Shown: one piece after another, positions 34,566-51,239 of the stretch | How the letters are laid out: each line of letters begins with the position of its first letter | Position numbering within the stretch: position 1 is the stretch's first letter | Source: Apostichopus japonicus | Taxonomy: Eukaryota; Echinodermata; Holothuroidea; Aspidochirotida; Stichopodidae | Direction of reading: 5' to 3' | Assembly: GCF_037975245.1 (NCBI RefSeq) | Contig: NC_092569.1 | Span: forward strand, 14,962,501 to 15,026,500 | Length of the DNA stretch: 64,000 bases | Notes under the pieces: generated by a model | Seen by the model: the letters and a program-made list of their open reading frames with translations, nothing else | What the model was told of the DNA's origin: nothing | Databases searched by the model: none | Program-made: the position numbers and the translations under genes

Positions 34566-34820
34566 TGTTGATATGTCTCTAGACAACAAACCTAGTTATG
34601 ATACGCTCGGAATTTACACGGACATGTCTTCTCTATGGAACGCGAAAAGGGCAAACTTATTTCGTTGCTAAGTTTAACATAAGTTTAGACAACGATGTAA
34701 GTTTAGACAACGGAAGTTTAGACATCTATGTGAGTTTGAGCAACAGCGTGGTAAAACAGCAACAACAATTTTTGCTTAGACAACAACAAACTTAGCTTAG
34801 ACAACGAAATAAGTTTTCCC
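34566..34820. repeat. Degenerate AAGTTTAGACAAC repeats
   Basis: The phrase 'TTTAGACAACG' or close variants occurs at 34681, 34701, 34716 and, further diverged, to 34810. The flanking phrase 'ACGCG' next to ACACGGA and 'CGCGTTCC' at the ends is weakly palindromic. Confidence 0.5.
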
Positions 34821-36057
34821 TTATCGCGTTCCATACTTCTCAACCTTCGATTCGTGTACCCCATAACAGCTGTAGGGGCTGGCTACTGTCGGCACGCATA
34901 TTCAGCTGTCACTATGTCTGTATTTCTCTGTCTGTCTGTCTGTTTATGTCTTTACTATTTACGTCTGTCTAAAGTTTCGAAAATCTTCCCTTCTACAGTC
35001 TGTATCATATTTGATGCAAACATCCTTTGACAACGACAACATTCGGAAATTGCGAATCAAAGGGCATTTAGTGATCATTTCTGTATTGTGTATTTGTATG
35101 TGGGGCTATAGAGGGTGTTAGATATTTTCAGGCCGATGTCTTACACTGAAGTTATTATAGTGAAATGCTTCGTTACCTGCCCTAATTAGGAGTTATAAAT
35201 AATTGTTGAATGGAGGCTCAAATGGGTTGTTGAAGAATTCGAGGTAACAATTTGTTTGTGACTTTTGTATATATATTTTTTATTGAGTATTGTCTATGCG
35301 GCCGCAAAATGGGGTGTTAGGGATCCTTAATGTGAACGTTATTCCAGGGTCCTCCGTTTCCACTTCGAACTGCCTGGCAACGGAACTGACCGTCCTTCAC
35401 ACTTGACAAACACAACCGCATGTGTTGTAGCATATGAAACGTATTTTACCAGGTTTACCATGATTAAAATAAAAATCGACATACACAACGACCTGTACAC
35501 CCTACACACATGCACGCAGACAGACCGATAGCTCAAGATAATATGCAAATCTTATAAGGCCCGTCATTGGAGACTGAAATTTACAAGCCTTAATTTTGTC
35601 CAATAAGCTTGACTTATATATCAATGAGAAGGGAATTTTGTCTTCAGATGTGATGTCAACCGAAAGTAGAAACTATTGACTTTTCTATTAAAGGCCGGGT
35701 AATTCTACTTTGGAAGGAAAGACCCCCCCCCCCCAAGAAAAAATGATGAACGGGTTATTATACACCGTATAATTGTGTAGATAGAAAGAGGCTTTAATTG
35801 GCAGTAATATTCCCCGTTTAAATGAAAATACAAGAAGCCAAACAATGTTTATCACAACTTAACGGTACACATAGTGTTTGATGAGATGTATACATTACAT
35901 CATTGCACGAAAGGAGAATTGAGTCTGGTGATGGGTACCGGCTGAGCTAGGACGAAAGAAAGAATAGCCTTCACAGTGTAGCGACGGTACAGGGCATTAT
36001 GAAGGATGCTTGCATGTGTTGGCGTGGTGCGCATCGAAGAGCGTTTAAGGAATTGTC
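34821..36057. other. No gene seen
   Basis: Unique, moderately AT-rich. A C-run lies at 35726-35737. No exon recognised. Confidence 0.5.
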
Positions 36058-36117
36058 ATGAGAGGAGGAGGAGGAGGAGGAGGAGGAGGAGGAGGAGGAG
36101 GAGGAGGAGGAACGGAG
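36058..36117. repeat. GGA trinucleotide microsatellite
   Basis: About 17 copies of GGA/GAG. A poly-Gly open frame over it is an artefact. Confidence 0.95.
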
Positions 36118-38461
36118 GAGGAACACAGAAGGAAAAGGGGTAAGAGAAGGAGAGAAAATAATCTTCCCGTTTCGCTAAGTATTTCAGGTCTACTCTCAAG
36201 TGTGCTAAACGGTATAAGTCTCAGACTTTTACCGATTTGCCAAAGTAGTAAGTCGTCACCGTAATGTCCCTTCTACGCTTCCGTATCTTTCGTGAAGCCA
36301 CCCAACATTCGTTGGGGTTAATATACAAATGGATGGTCGTACAATCAGAGTTACGCATATGCTACAATAACTGACAAAAGATAATATTCCATCCAATATC
36401 TAGTAAATCACTGTGGCTGTTAATGATATCAATTAACCTTTATATATACTGGAAATGCCAAAGGTTGCACAGAAATTCTCTTGCAAAATTGCAAGCAGGC
36501 ATGCACCATTAAATGACTTAAAATGCACACGCAGATCACCTCTTTGTGTCCGGCATACTTTATTATCAGAACAATTAGGCATATACTTAAAGAGTAAACC
36601 CGTATTCAGAAGGAAAAGAGAACACTTCCAAGCACACAAGAAAGCAGTTCTTTTGCATATCCCCTCGCAAACAGTTCGAATGGATACTTGTCGAGCGCAG
36701 CTGTATCATGGTAATTGGGTGGTTGGTGCATAACGATATTCAGAGCTTTAGTCTACCAACAGACTACAAAATTAATGTGCCAAGTAAACTAACTTTCCAA
36801 CTCGGTAATGGGCCACATGTTGCAACTGCCTCCCACTCCACCACACTGAAATATTTTATTTACAAAATTTCAGACAACGCCAATTGTGGCACCAACAAAA
36901 CAAGACTTTGTTGGAACGTTATAGCCAGTCTTTTCGCGGAAGCCATATGACTGAAAAAAGACGAAGGGGAGGGGAAGGGGGTGGGGCAAGGGGGAGGGGG
37001 AAAGGGGGAGGGGGCATTGTCATTTACCCCCTCCCACGGCTTTCTTCCCTCTCTCACGCTCTCTTTATCACACAACAGAAACATTGTTGTACATGTACGT
37101 CAGATACTGCAACTCGAAAAACGAATAACAATAACAAAACTATACAGTATCGTAACCTTGGAAACTCTTTAAAACGCATGACAGTAGGCGGGAAAAAGAA
37201 GAAGATACAGTTAGGAAGTTCACGTTTTTCACCATTTTCGATCTATAGCACATCATTGCAGGATCTTATAGTTATTCAAGGTGAATAGACTTATGAACTC
37301 TTCCGTAACTTCCGTGAAGATAAACTGATACAACAACAAGTTTACATTTTAACTGGTTTATGACACCTTGCTGTTGGTATGCTGACGACAGCGTTGTAGC
37401 CCTGTCAAACTGTACTATTTATATATCCACGGGTGTTAGTTTTGTCGCCTCTGTCAAGTTCCGATCACGTTCTGATCCACAAAAGACATAACCTATATAT
37501 AACCGCGAGCTGTCTTTATTGCTGGACGACATAGAAACAACTGTGTACGACTAAATACTAATATATTTCGGGGCTTTTCTTTTGGCTTTGCTTTTTCTGG
37601 TTGTCATTTTCGCCTGCAGGGAAGGGGAGGGGGTGTGGAGGGATGGTTGGGCGGATCGGTTGCTTGGGTGGTTCGTTGGTTTTGATAAATTCTTCGCCGC
37701 ACAAGTGTTTGCTTACAAGGTTATCTTCGCCGTTCCTTATACTATTAAACATAATGAAATTGTTATCAAGAATCTAGATTATGTTTCATTTTCGAGTTGT
37801 TATTGTTTGAATTATAACGATGGTAGTATATAGGTGAAGGGACAAAAAATGTGGCAGTTGTTCATTATATTCTAAAAGGGGACATCAAAATATGCAGGTG
37901 TATGAAGTCAAAGACAGGGCCGGGGTAACTGCTCCCTCACGAGCGTTCTTTCACCCCCCCCCCCCTCCCATTTCTTTTCCCTCCTTTACACTTGTTTTTT
38001 TTTTTTGTGGCAATTTTGGCGCTCGTTCAATAGATCTAAAAAAAATACATCAGCAACGGGTAACGAAGGAAAATGAATATAAAAGAATCTATTAACACTC
38101 GTGAAAACGTTACGAAATTGATCGACTTAACAATTTAGACAATAAGGTGAGTTTTTATGTGAATAACAAAGGAACCAAACTGCATGTCTGGGCAAAATTA
38201 ATCAACATGTTCATTCCCACAGTGATGTAGTAACTATAAATACCTTCGCCGTGCATATACAATATAGAAGTCAAGTTTTGTAATCTCCTTTTAAGAGGGT
38301 CAGTATGTATGGTGCCCTTCAGACCAATTTTTTTTTTTTTAAAGTTTTTTGGCAATTTTCTTGAGGATGCTTTGGTTACCCCAAGCCCGTACCATATGTC
38401 AACTGTTAAAAAAAATCATATTTAGTTAATCTACTAACGACGGCTTTAGCAATTTCGTTTT

Positions 38462-38463
<2 letters not shown>
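36118..38463. other. No gene supported
   Basis: Open frames at 36455-36733 and 36884-37288 lack splice sites and recognisable motifs. G-rich (36961-37015) and C-run (37953-37965) stretches are present. I cannot exclude an unrecognised exon. Confidence 0.4.

Positions 38464-38520
<57 letters not shown>
38464..38520. repeat. TA microsatellite
   Basis: About 27 TA repeats. Confidence 0.95.
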
Positions 38521-38521
<1 letters not shown>

Positions 38522-38977
38522 TATAGTGTAATAAGAGCCCAGCATATCGAGTTGAATATACAACACTGATATGCATGCATGCTGGGATTACAAGCAGGTG
38601 TGATACAGTTGGTTGCAGAGGGTAAATAGAGGGCAGTATGAGAATACTCAGATTCATCTCATGATAACATAAATAGCCTATCACCATTGTCATTGCTCAG
38701 CTCAATTCCGTGATATCGTGACAAGTCGTTTTTGAGAATATAGTAAATTCTTTCTACTTCGTTACAAATGATTTCATGCATGATTTCATTTTGATTTTTC
38801 ACGGCACTTCATTGATTTGGAAGATATTGCAAAACCTAAAAATAGCACAAAAACACATAGAAGGACATATAACGTATAAAGATTAAAATTGCAACTGTTT
38901 TGGCGGATCCTTTTGATAAATCTGTTATATATATATATATATTTTTTTTATAACAGTGCCATATCCTTCTAAATGTA

Positions 38978-43450
<4,473 letters not shown>

Positions 43451-43454
43451 ACAC

Positions 43455-43553
43455 ATACAATCAGCGTCCATAACATATAGTGGTTAGGGTGTCCGCATAT
43501 AAAGCGGGAGGTCCGGGTTCGAATCCCGGTGGAGGCTGGAAGTTTTTTCACCG

Positions 43554-43560
<7 letters not shown>
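43455..43560 (+). mobile_element. SINE family A, plus copy, tail cut by TA tract
   Basis: tRNA-like head from AGCGTCCATAACATATAGTG to GGTGGAGGCT (anticodon loop ATATAAA), then GGAAGTTTTTTCACCGTTC, cut by a TA tract at 43557-43618. Confidence 0.85.

Positions 43561-43618
<58 letters not shown>
43557..43618. repeat. TA microsatellite between two SINEs
   Basis: About 31 TA repeats joining two same-oriented family A SINE copies. Confidence 0.95.
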
Positions 43619-43621
<3 letters not shown>

Positions 43622-43823
43622 GTGACAAACGCCTACAGTGGAATTACGATCTTCCTTACCGGTTTCGAACCTCTGGACATACAATCAGCGTCCATAGCCT
43701 AGTGGTTAGGGTGTCCGCGTACAGAGCGGGAGGCCCGTGGTTCGAATCCCGGTGGAGGCTGAAAGTTTTTTCACTGTTCTTGATTTTCCAACTCATTACG
43801 ATTTTCATTTATATATATATATA
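43619..43823 (+). mobile_element. SINE family A, most complete plus copy
   Basis: Order: AGGTGACAAACGCCTACAGTG, ACCGGTTTCGAACCTCTGG (itself box B-like), ACATACAATC, tRNA-like head (anticodon loop GTACAGA; T-arm with one extra base), GAAAGTTTTTTCACTGTTC, TTCCAACTCATTACG, 'ATTTTCATT' and (TA)n. This copy best shows the family's full structure. Confidence 0.85.
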
Positions 43824-44199
43824 CTGTAACCTTTCATTGTATATTATTGTTTACCCAATTTCTGCAAATAATAACTGCGCAGTACCATTTTGCATTGAAT
43901 GGAAATTAGAGATAAATGAATATAATTTTGTTTTCACAGTGGCATGCGCAGGATTTCAAAGGTGGCGGGGGGGGGGGGTGGGGGTAGACAAATATGACAA
44001 TACAAAATCAGAATTTTAGAAGTGATATAGTAGCATATTTAGGCTACAAGTTAGGTCCATAATTCGATACACACCCCTGGATTCACGCTTGGAATGTTAA
44101 CATTGTTCACTCTGTAACCACGGATTGTTATCGTAAGATCGCGTTCAGAATAGGTATTTTATTCAGCTTTAGCAAAACTGAAAATAATATAATAAATGA
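43824..44199. other. No gene seen
   Basis: A CAGTGGCATGCGCAGGATT phrase followed by a G-run (43939-43985) looks like the 5' end of a further hAT-like MITE; its 3' end was not found. Confidence 0.4.
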
Positions 44200-44460
44200 A
44201 ATGGCATTTTACGTAAGTAAAATATATGGCCTTTTTTTACTGAAGTAAAATAAAATTCAGAGTAGAAGTGAATTCGACCTAAGTGGAATTGAATTCCATT
44301 AAAGTGGAATTCAATTTCACTTAAGTGGAGTGCCATATTCACTTAAGTAGAATTCAATTTTGCTTAAGTAGAATATGGCATACTTAAGTAAAATTCGGTT
44401 CTACTTAAGTGGAACTGAATTTCACTTGAGTAGAATGCATTTCGCTTAAGTAGACTTAGT
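44200..44460. repeat. Degenerate ACTTAAGTAGAATTC repeats
   Basis: About twelve diverged units of 18-24 bases around the palindromes CTTAAGT and GAATTC, such as 'CACTTAAGTGGA' and 'GCTTAAGTAGAAT'. Both sense and inverse-looking units are present. Confidence 0.75.
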
Positions 44461-44929
44461 GGATAAATGTTAATATTGCAACCTTCACCTATCGCTTCTT
44501 CAACAATCTCTTACCTTCGGGTTTTTTAATTTATTAATTTGATTATGTAATACAATACGACACCGGGGTATACTAAATTACCCTGGACATGTAGGCTTTT
44601 GATTCGTATACATAGATATTTTTCATTATTCTCTTTCGAATGAAGTCAATGGAGCGTCGTTAATATTTTTAACTTTTTAACTTATATTATCAATTTTTTT
44701 AAGCAACAATGCGTCGTCTGAATTTAAAAAAAACGTGGCAACAGCCGATTTTTGTTGTTGTTCTTTTGCAACTCCCCCCCCCCCATTTGTGTTCTGTGTA
44801 TTATCAATATTATTTTCCTAGGGGTGTCTTAGTAGTACACGCGCACCATGTTTTTATTTTTTATTTATAATAGTCCCTATAATTTTGAACACGTACACAG
44901 AAAATTACTTTTAATTGTTCTTTTCTTTG
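44461..44929. other. No gene seen
   Basis: AT-rich, with a C-run at 44776-44784. Confidence 0.5.
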
Positions 44930-47900
44930 AGGGGAGATGAGGGGAGATGAGGGGGGATGAGGGGAGATGAGGGGCATGAGGGTAGATAAGGGGAGATGAG
45001 GGGAGATGAGGGGAGATGAAGAGAGATGAGGGGAGATGAGAGGGGAGATGAGGGGGATGAGTGGGGAGATGAAGGGGAGATGAGAGGGGAGATGAAGGGG
45101 AGATGAGAAAGGAGATGAAGGGGGGATGAGGGGGATGAGGGGAGATGAGGGGGTGAGGGGAGATGAGGGGGTGAGAGGGGAGATGAAGGGGGATGAGAGG
45201 GAGATGAGAGGGGAGATGAGAGGGGAGATGAAGGGGAGATGAGAAAGGAGATGAGAGGGGAGATGAGAGGGGAGATGAGAGGGGAGATGAGAGGGGAGAT
45301 GAGAGGGGAGATGAGGGGGATGAGTGGGGAGATGAGAGGGGAGGTGAGAGGGGAGATGAGAGGGGAGATGAGAGGGGAGATGAGAGGGGAGATGAGAAGG
45401 GAGATGAGGGGGATGAGTGGGAAATGAGTGGGGAGATGAGAGGGGAGATGAGAGGGGAGATGAGAGGGATGAGAGGGGAGATGAGAGGGGAGATGAGAGG
45501 GGAGATGAGAGATGAGAGGGGAGATGAGAGGGGAGATGAGAGGGGAGATGAGAAAGGAGATGAGAGGGGAGATGAGAGGGGAGATGAGAGAGGAGATGAG
45601 AGGGGAGATGAGGGGGATGAGTGGGGAGATGAGAGGGGAGATGAGAGGGGAGGTGAGAGGGGAGATGAGAGGGGAGTTGAGAGGGGAGATGAGAGGGGAG
45701 ATGAGAGGGGAGATGAGAGGGGAGGTGAGAGGGGAGGTGAGAGGGGAGATGAGAGGGGAGATGAAGGGGAGATGAGAGAGGAGACGAGAGGGGAGATGAG
45801 AGGGGAGATGAGAGGGGAGATGAGAGGGGAGATGAGAGGGGAGATGAGAGGGGAGATGAAGGGGAGATGAGAGGGGAGATGAGAGGGGAGATGAGTGGGG
45901 AGGTGAGAGGGGAGATGAGAGGGGAGATGAGAGGGGAGATGAGAGGGGAGATGAGAGGGGAGGTGAGAGGGGAGATGAGAGGGGAGGTGAGAGGGGAGAT
46001 GAGAAGGGAGATGAGAGGGGAGATGAGAGGGGAGATGAGAGGGGAGGTGAGAGGGGAGATGAGAGGGGAGATGAGAGGGGAGATGAGAGGGGAGATGAGA
46101 GGGGAGATGAGAGGGGAGGTGAGAGGGGAGGTGAGAGGGGAGATGAGAGGGAAGATGAAGGGGAGATGAGAGGGGAGATGAGAGGGGAGATGAGAGGGGA
46201 GATGAGAGGGGAGATGAGAGGGGAGATGAGAGGGGAGATGAGAGGGGAGATGAATGGGAGATGAGAGGGGAGATGAGAGGGGAGATGAGTGGGGAGGTGA
46301 GAGGGGAGATGAGAGGGGAGATGAGAGGGGATATGAGAATGGAGATGAGAGGGGAGATGAGAGGGGATATGAGAGGGGAGATGAGAGGGGAGGTGAGAGG
46401 GGAGATGAGAGGGGAGATGAGAGGGGAGATGAGAGGAGAGATGAAGGGGAGATGAGAGGGGAGATGAGAGGGGAGATGAGTGGGGAGGTGAGAGGAGAGG
46501 TGAGAGGGGAGATGAGAGGGGATATGAGAGGGGAGATGAGAGGGGAGGTGAGAGGGGAGATGAGAGGGGAGATGAGAGGGGAGGTGAGAGGGGAGATGAG
46601 AGGGGAGATGAGAGGGGAGATGAGAGGGGAGATGAAGGGGAGATGAGAGGGGAGATGAGAGGGGAGATGAGGGGGATGAGAGGGGAGGTGAGAGGGGAGA
46701 TGAGAGGGGAGATGAGAGGGGAGATGAGAGGGGAGATGAGAAGGGAGATGAGGGGGATGAGTGGGAAATGAGTGGGGAGATGAGAGGGGAGGTGAGAGGG
46801 GAGATGAGAGGGGAGATGAGAGGGATGAGAGGGGAGATGAGAGGGATGAGAGGGGAGATGAGAGGGGAGATGAGAGGGGAGATGAGAAAGGAGATGAGAG
46901 GGGAGATGAGAGGGGAGATGAGAGAGGAGATGAGAGGGGAGATGAGGGGGATGAGTGGGGAGATGAGAGGGGAGATGAAAGGGGAGGTGAGAGGGGAGAT
47001 GAGAGGGGAGATGAGAGGGGAGATGAGAGGGGAGATGAGAGGGGAGGTGAGAGGGGAGATGAGAGGGGAGGTGAGAGGGGAGGTGAGAGGGGAGATGAAG
47101 GGGAGATGAAGGGGAGATGAGAGGGGAGATGAGAGGGGAGATGAGAGGGGAGATGAGAGGGGAGATGAGAGGGGAGATGAGAGGGGAGATGAGAGGGGAG
47201 ATGAGAGGGGAGATGAGAGGGGAGATGAAGGGGAGATGAGAGGGGAGATGAGAGGGGAGATGAGTGGGGAGGTGAGAGGGGAGATGAGAGGGGAGATGAG
47301 AGGGGATATGAGAGGGGAGATGAGAGGGGAGGTGAGAGGGGAGATGAGAGGGGAGATGAGAGGGGAGGTGAGAGGGGAGATGAGAGGGGAGATGAGAGGG
47401 GAGATGAAGGGGAGATGAGAGGGGAGATGAGAAAGGAGATGAGTGGGGAGGTGAGAGGAGAGGTGAGAGGGGAGATGAGAGGGGAGATGAGAGGGGAGAT
47501 GAGAGGGGAGATGAGAGGGGAGGTGAGAGGGGAGATGAGAGGGGAGATGAGAGGGGAGGTGAGAGGGGAGATGAGAGGGGAGATGAGAGGGGAGATGAGA
47601 GGGGAGATGAGAGGGGAGATGAAAGGGGAGATGAGGGGGATGAGTGGGGAGACGAGAGGGGAGGGGAGAGGGGAGATGAGAGGGGAGATGAGAGGGGAGA
47701 TGAGAGGGGAGATGAGAGGGGAGATGAGGGGGATGAGTGGGAGATGAGTTGGGAGATGAGAGGGGAGGTGAGAGGGGGATGAGAATGGGAGATGAGAGGG
47801 GAGTTGAGAGGGGAGATGAGAGGGGAGATGAGACTGGAGATGAGAGGGGAGATGAGAAGGGAGATGAGGGGGATGAGTGGGAAATGAGTGGGGAGATGAG

Positions 47901-48262
47901 AGGGGAGGTGGGAGGGGAGATGAGAGGGGAGATGAGAGGGATGAGAGGGGAGATGAGAGGGGAGATGAGAGGGGAGATGAGAGGGGAGATGAGAGGGGAG
48001 ATGAGAGGGGAGATGAGAGGGGAGATGAGGGGGATGAGTGGGGAGATGAGAGGGGAGGTGAGAGGGGAGATGAGAGGGGAGATGAGAGGGGAGATGAGAG
48101 GGGAGATGAGAGGGGAGATGAAAGGGGAGATGAGAGGGGAGGTGAGAGGGGAGGTGAGAGGGGAGATGAGAGGGGAGATGAAGGGGAGATGAGAGGGGAG
48201 ATGAGAGGGGAGATGAGAGGGGAGATGACAGGGGAGATGACAGGGGAGATGACAGGGGAGTC
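44930..48262. repeat. 12-bp minisatellite AGATGAGAGGGG, ~3.3 kb
   Basis: About 270 copies of AGATGAGAGGGG with variants (GGTGAGAGGGG, GATGAAGGGG, AGATGACAGGGG at the 3' edge, GGGGGATGAGTGGGG). The unit is a multiple of three without stop codons in several frames, so it makes long false frames: over 1100 codons on minus (Ser/Pro/Leu/His repeats) and many Met-Arg-Gly-Glu repeats on plus. Rare variants recur in order: GAAATGAGTGGGG at 45421, 46765 and 47881, distances 1344 and 1116 (both multiples of 12), showing long-range duplication. The 5' edge (44930-45240) is more irregular. Confidence 0.97.
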
Positions 48263-49000
48263 AAAAGATAATAGTTTAAAGAAAGATTCCAAAACTGAAT
48301 GTAAGACTAATTTGGGAATTGGAGCCTTGCCTTGCCCCCCCCCCCCCCTTCCACACCGCCGCCCACTGTGTGGCCCCTCCAATGGAGCAATTTGGTCCCG
48401 CCAGTCTGGTCCCACCAAACAAAGATATTTATATTTAGAAAAGGGATTAATATTGATTTATTAACAAAAACTAGGGCAAACTTAATTACCCTATTGTTGT
48501 TGACCTTTGGAAATATTCGACCCTCATTCCTTAAAGATTTTCTTAGACTATACAAGAATATAGAGATTACAATGCCCAAAAGACTAAAAGCCACAACCTT
48601 CTTTACAAGTCCTAGACAGTATATAGGTTAATTGCAGCGTGCTCGTCGCTTATATTCGATAATTGTATACCCAAAATCAGAAAACAAGCCGGGCCGGATC
48701 CAGAATTTGTAAAAGGGGGATTTGTTGAACTTGTGGTGGCCCTATGGTCGTTGAATGTGACTTCCATGCATATAGGGGGATGGAGTCATTTCCCATAAAA
48801 AAAGAATACCATTTTAGACGTACATGGTGTATTCTGAGACATATTTAGGCTAGAAATTCTATTGGTCTATAACCAGGCATGCATACAAGGTTGTGCTTTT
48901 AAAATTATTTGTAGGAGTTTGAAATAGGTGTAGACCCACCCCCTCCTCACACACACCCACCCACACATGGAATACAATATGCAACAATAATATCGTGGAT
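48263..49000. other. No gene seen
   Basis: C-run at 48336-48349 after the satellite. A 'GGGCCGGATCCAG' phrase at 48690 could be a transposon end but has no partner that I saw. Confidence 0.45.
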
Positions 49001-49385
49001 GTATTTTATTATATTAAATATAATACAATATTACTGTATGATACTATGTAAAACAGTATTATTTGTGGACGTTTTATATCATATTATTGTGATACAGTTT
49101 TATTGTGGATGTTTGATATTATATTATTATGATACAATATTATTATATGATGCTTTGTGAAACGGGTAATACTACATGCAACAATGTTATTGTGCATGTT
49201 TTATATGATATTGCTGTATGATACAGTTTTATTGTAGATGTTTGATATTATATTATTATGGTACAATAATATTATATGATGCTTTGTGAAACGGGTAATA
49301 CTATATGCAACAATGTTATTGTGGACGTTTTTCTTTATAATAATATATGATACAATATTATTACTGTGAATTTTCAAAACATTTT
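49001..49385. repeat. ~129-bp AT-rich tandem repeat, ~3 copies
   Basis: GATGCTTTGTGAAACGGGTA at 49149 recurs at 49278. Between are 'GCAACAATGTTATTGTG' and 'ATACAGTTTTATTGT' blocks, with a diverged copy before. Confidence 0.85.
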
Positions 49386-50202
49386 ATTGTGATTTTTTAT
49401 CCTATGATACTATGTGAATCGGTTGTCCAGACATCAGGTAGACATTGGTTTGCGTTTATCTCGGATTCAAACTAGCAAGGTGATAGTTCTTCGTTAAGAT
49501 ATAATAACCTAATTTGCATAAAATCTACCGATTAAGTCAATCAATTGAGTCGGTGATGAAGCATACAATTTTCTCGTGCAAGAAGACAATTGTGTCTATG
49601 ACCCCTTCAACAAATCTTTGTCGTTAAACGCGGCCTACCCTTTCATTCATCAAACTGGTAATATGCAGGATTGCCCGACAACCATTGTTTGCAATATTTA
49701 CACAACCTTCTGTATACTTCCGAAATATACGTCAACATTGCATTCTGATTTAAACCAAATTTATGATTCTCGTTGAATGGTAAAATTAATGTTATGACGC
49801 ACTGATTGTTTGGTCATACCGAAATATTGGGGATCGGTGGCCCTGCGGGACAGGCCCGAGTTGAACATGTTGCTAGAATCATGGACAGTCACATCAGAGA
49901 CAGTGAAGCAGAAACAGTAAATGCCGAGAAAAACGCATGATGCGGTGGATGCGATGAGCACGCGAGCACACCGTAGGTGACTCAAAGAGTAAAAGAGCGC
50001 GCGAGCACAACATGAGTGACTCAAATAGCAAGAGAGCACATTGGAGGCATAAGTGTGTAGTTTAGATGCGCAATTGAGCACATATTCATATTAGAATTAG
50101 CAACACAATAAAAATGCATGATGTGGTTCACGTGCTGAGCACGCGAGCACATGTTTTGCCGGCTCTAGTTCTTACGTATTGTTGACGTTTAGACCAGTTA
50201 AA
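49386..50202. other. No gene seen; short GCACGCGAGCACA repeats
   Basis: Between 49945 and 50150 'GAGCACGCGAGCACA' and variants such as GAGCGCGCGAGCACA recur about four times with GTGACTCAAA between. No gene recognised. Confidence 0.5.
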
Positions 50203-50378
50203 CGCTTCTTGGATTAGCCTGAGACATATATTGTAACTGGGGATGTTATTTCTCCTTAGCCGTTTGATTCAACCATTGTTTCCATTTCTGACGCTTCTTG
50301 GACTAGCCTGATACATCTATTGTAACTGGGGATGTTATTTCTCCATAGCCGTTTGATTCAACCAATGTATATAGAAAA
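50203..50378. repeat. 89-bp direct duplication
   Basis: CGCTTCTTGGATTAGCCTGA at 50203 recurs at 50292 with few changes through 'GGGGATGTTATTTCTCC' and 'AGCCGTTTGATTCAACCA'. Confidence 0.95.
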
Positions 50379-51239
50379 TAAATCTATTTAAATTGTTTCA
50401 ATTATTATTTTAACTCCCTAATTATTGAACATGAATTTATCATTCAAAGCAGTTGCAGTGAGCTTCCCACTAAACTATTATAGGCCAACTGGTTTGTCCA
50501 CTCATATACAGTTAACACAGCATAGCTATACTGTTGATTAGTTTTATCACTATAAACAATTTTATTTGATTATGAATCATGTGGAACTAGCTTGAAAATC
50601 TTTCCTTTTATTCTAATCTTTTGGATTAAAATTTTCCGCCTAGACTATAGGAATATACAAACATCCTGTTCCTTTTTCTCAGCTTTGAAATAAGACAATT
50701 TGATCTTTGTCAAACAATCACTGATTCTGAACAAAAGAAAACAAATATTATTATTCTAGTATGCATTATATTTGTATAGTAAACGTTTGAATACTGCTTA
50801 ACGTTAAGAAAGACAAAAACTCAGCATTGGAAATGTCGCCATAATTGGGTCTTTTGGAACTTTTCGTGGTCGTATAATTACCCCAAACGTTTGCTTGGTC
50901 ATGCGTTCATCTTTTTAATGGTCCGATGGACATGCCTTTAAGAAACTTGTGTTGATGGAACGCCGGTTAATGAAACGCCCACGTTAACAATCTTATAGGA
51001 AATTGTTATTGTCATTAAATTAAACATGAACAATACTGTCTGCAAAATGGTGAAAAAACTAATTTTCAAAAAATGGGGGTGCCAATAGGTTTGTTACCAG
51101 CGGAAAAAAACACCACAGTCATTACTGTTTGTTCTCAGCGTAAGGATACACACCGGCAGGGTGGATTTGCCAGGTCTGGAGCAACACCCCCCCCCCCCAT
51201 TTTATTCACTAAATAGTTTTTACAATTTCTATTAATTTA
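50379..51239. other. No gene seen
   Basis: AT-rich; C-run at 51188-51199 following 'GGCAGGGTGGATTTGCC'. Confidence 0.5.

Noticed and set aside
36455-37288. Overlapping frames of 80-134 codons
   Set aside because: No splice sites, no motif, partly across G-rich simple sequence; left as unsupported.
44861-48418. Open frames of over 1100 codons on the minus strand
   Set aside because: They come from a 12-bp repeat without stop codons in those frames; the opposite strand is also open and the product is pure repeat.
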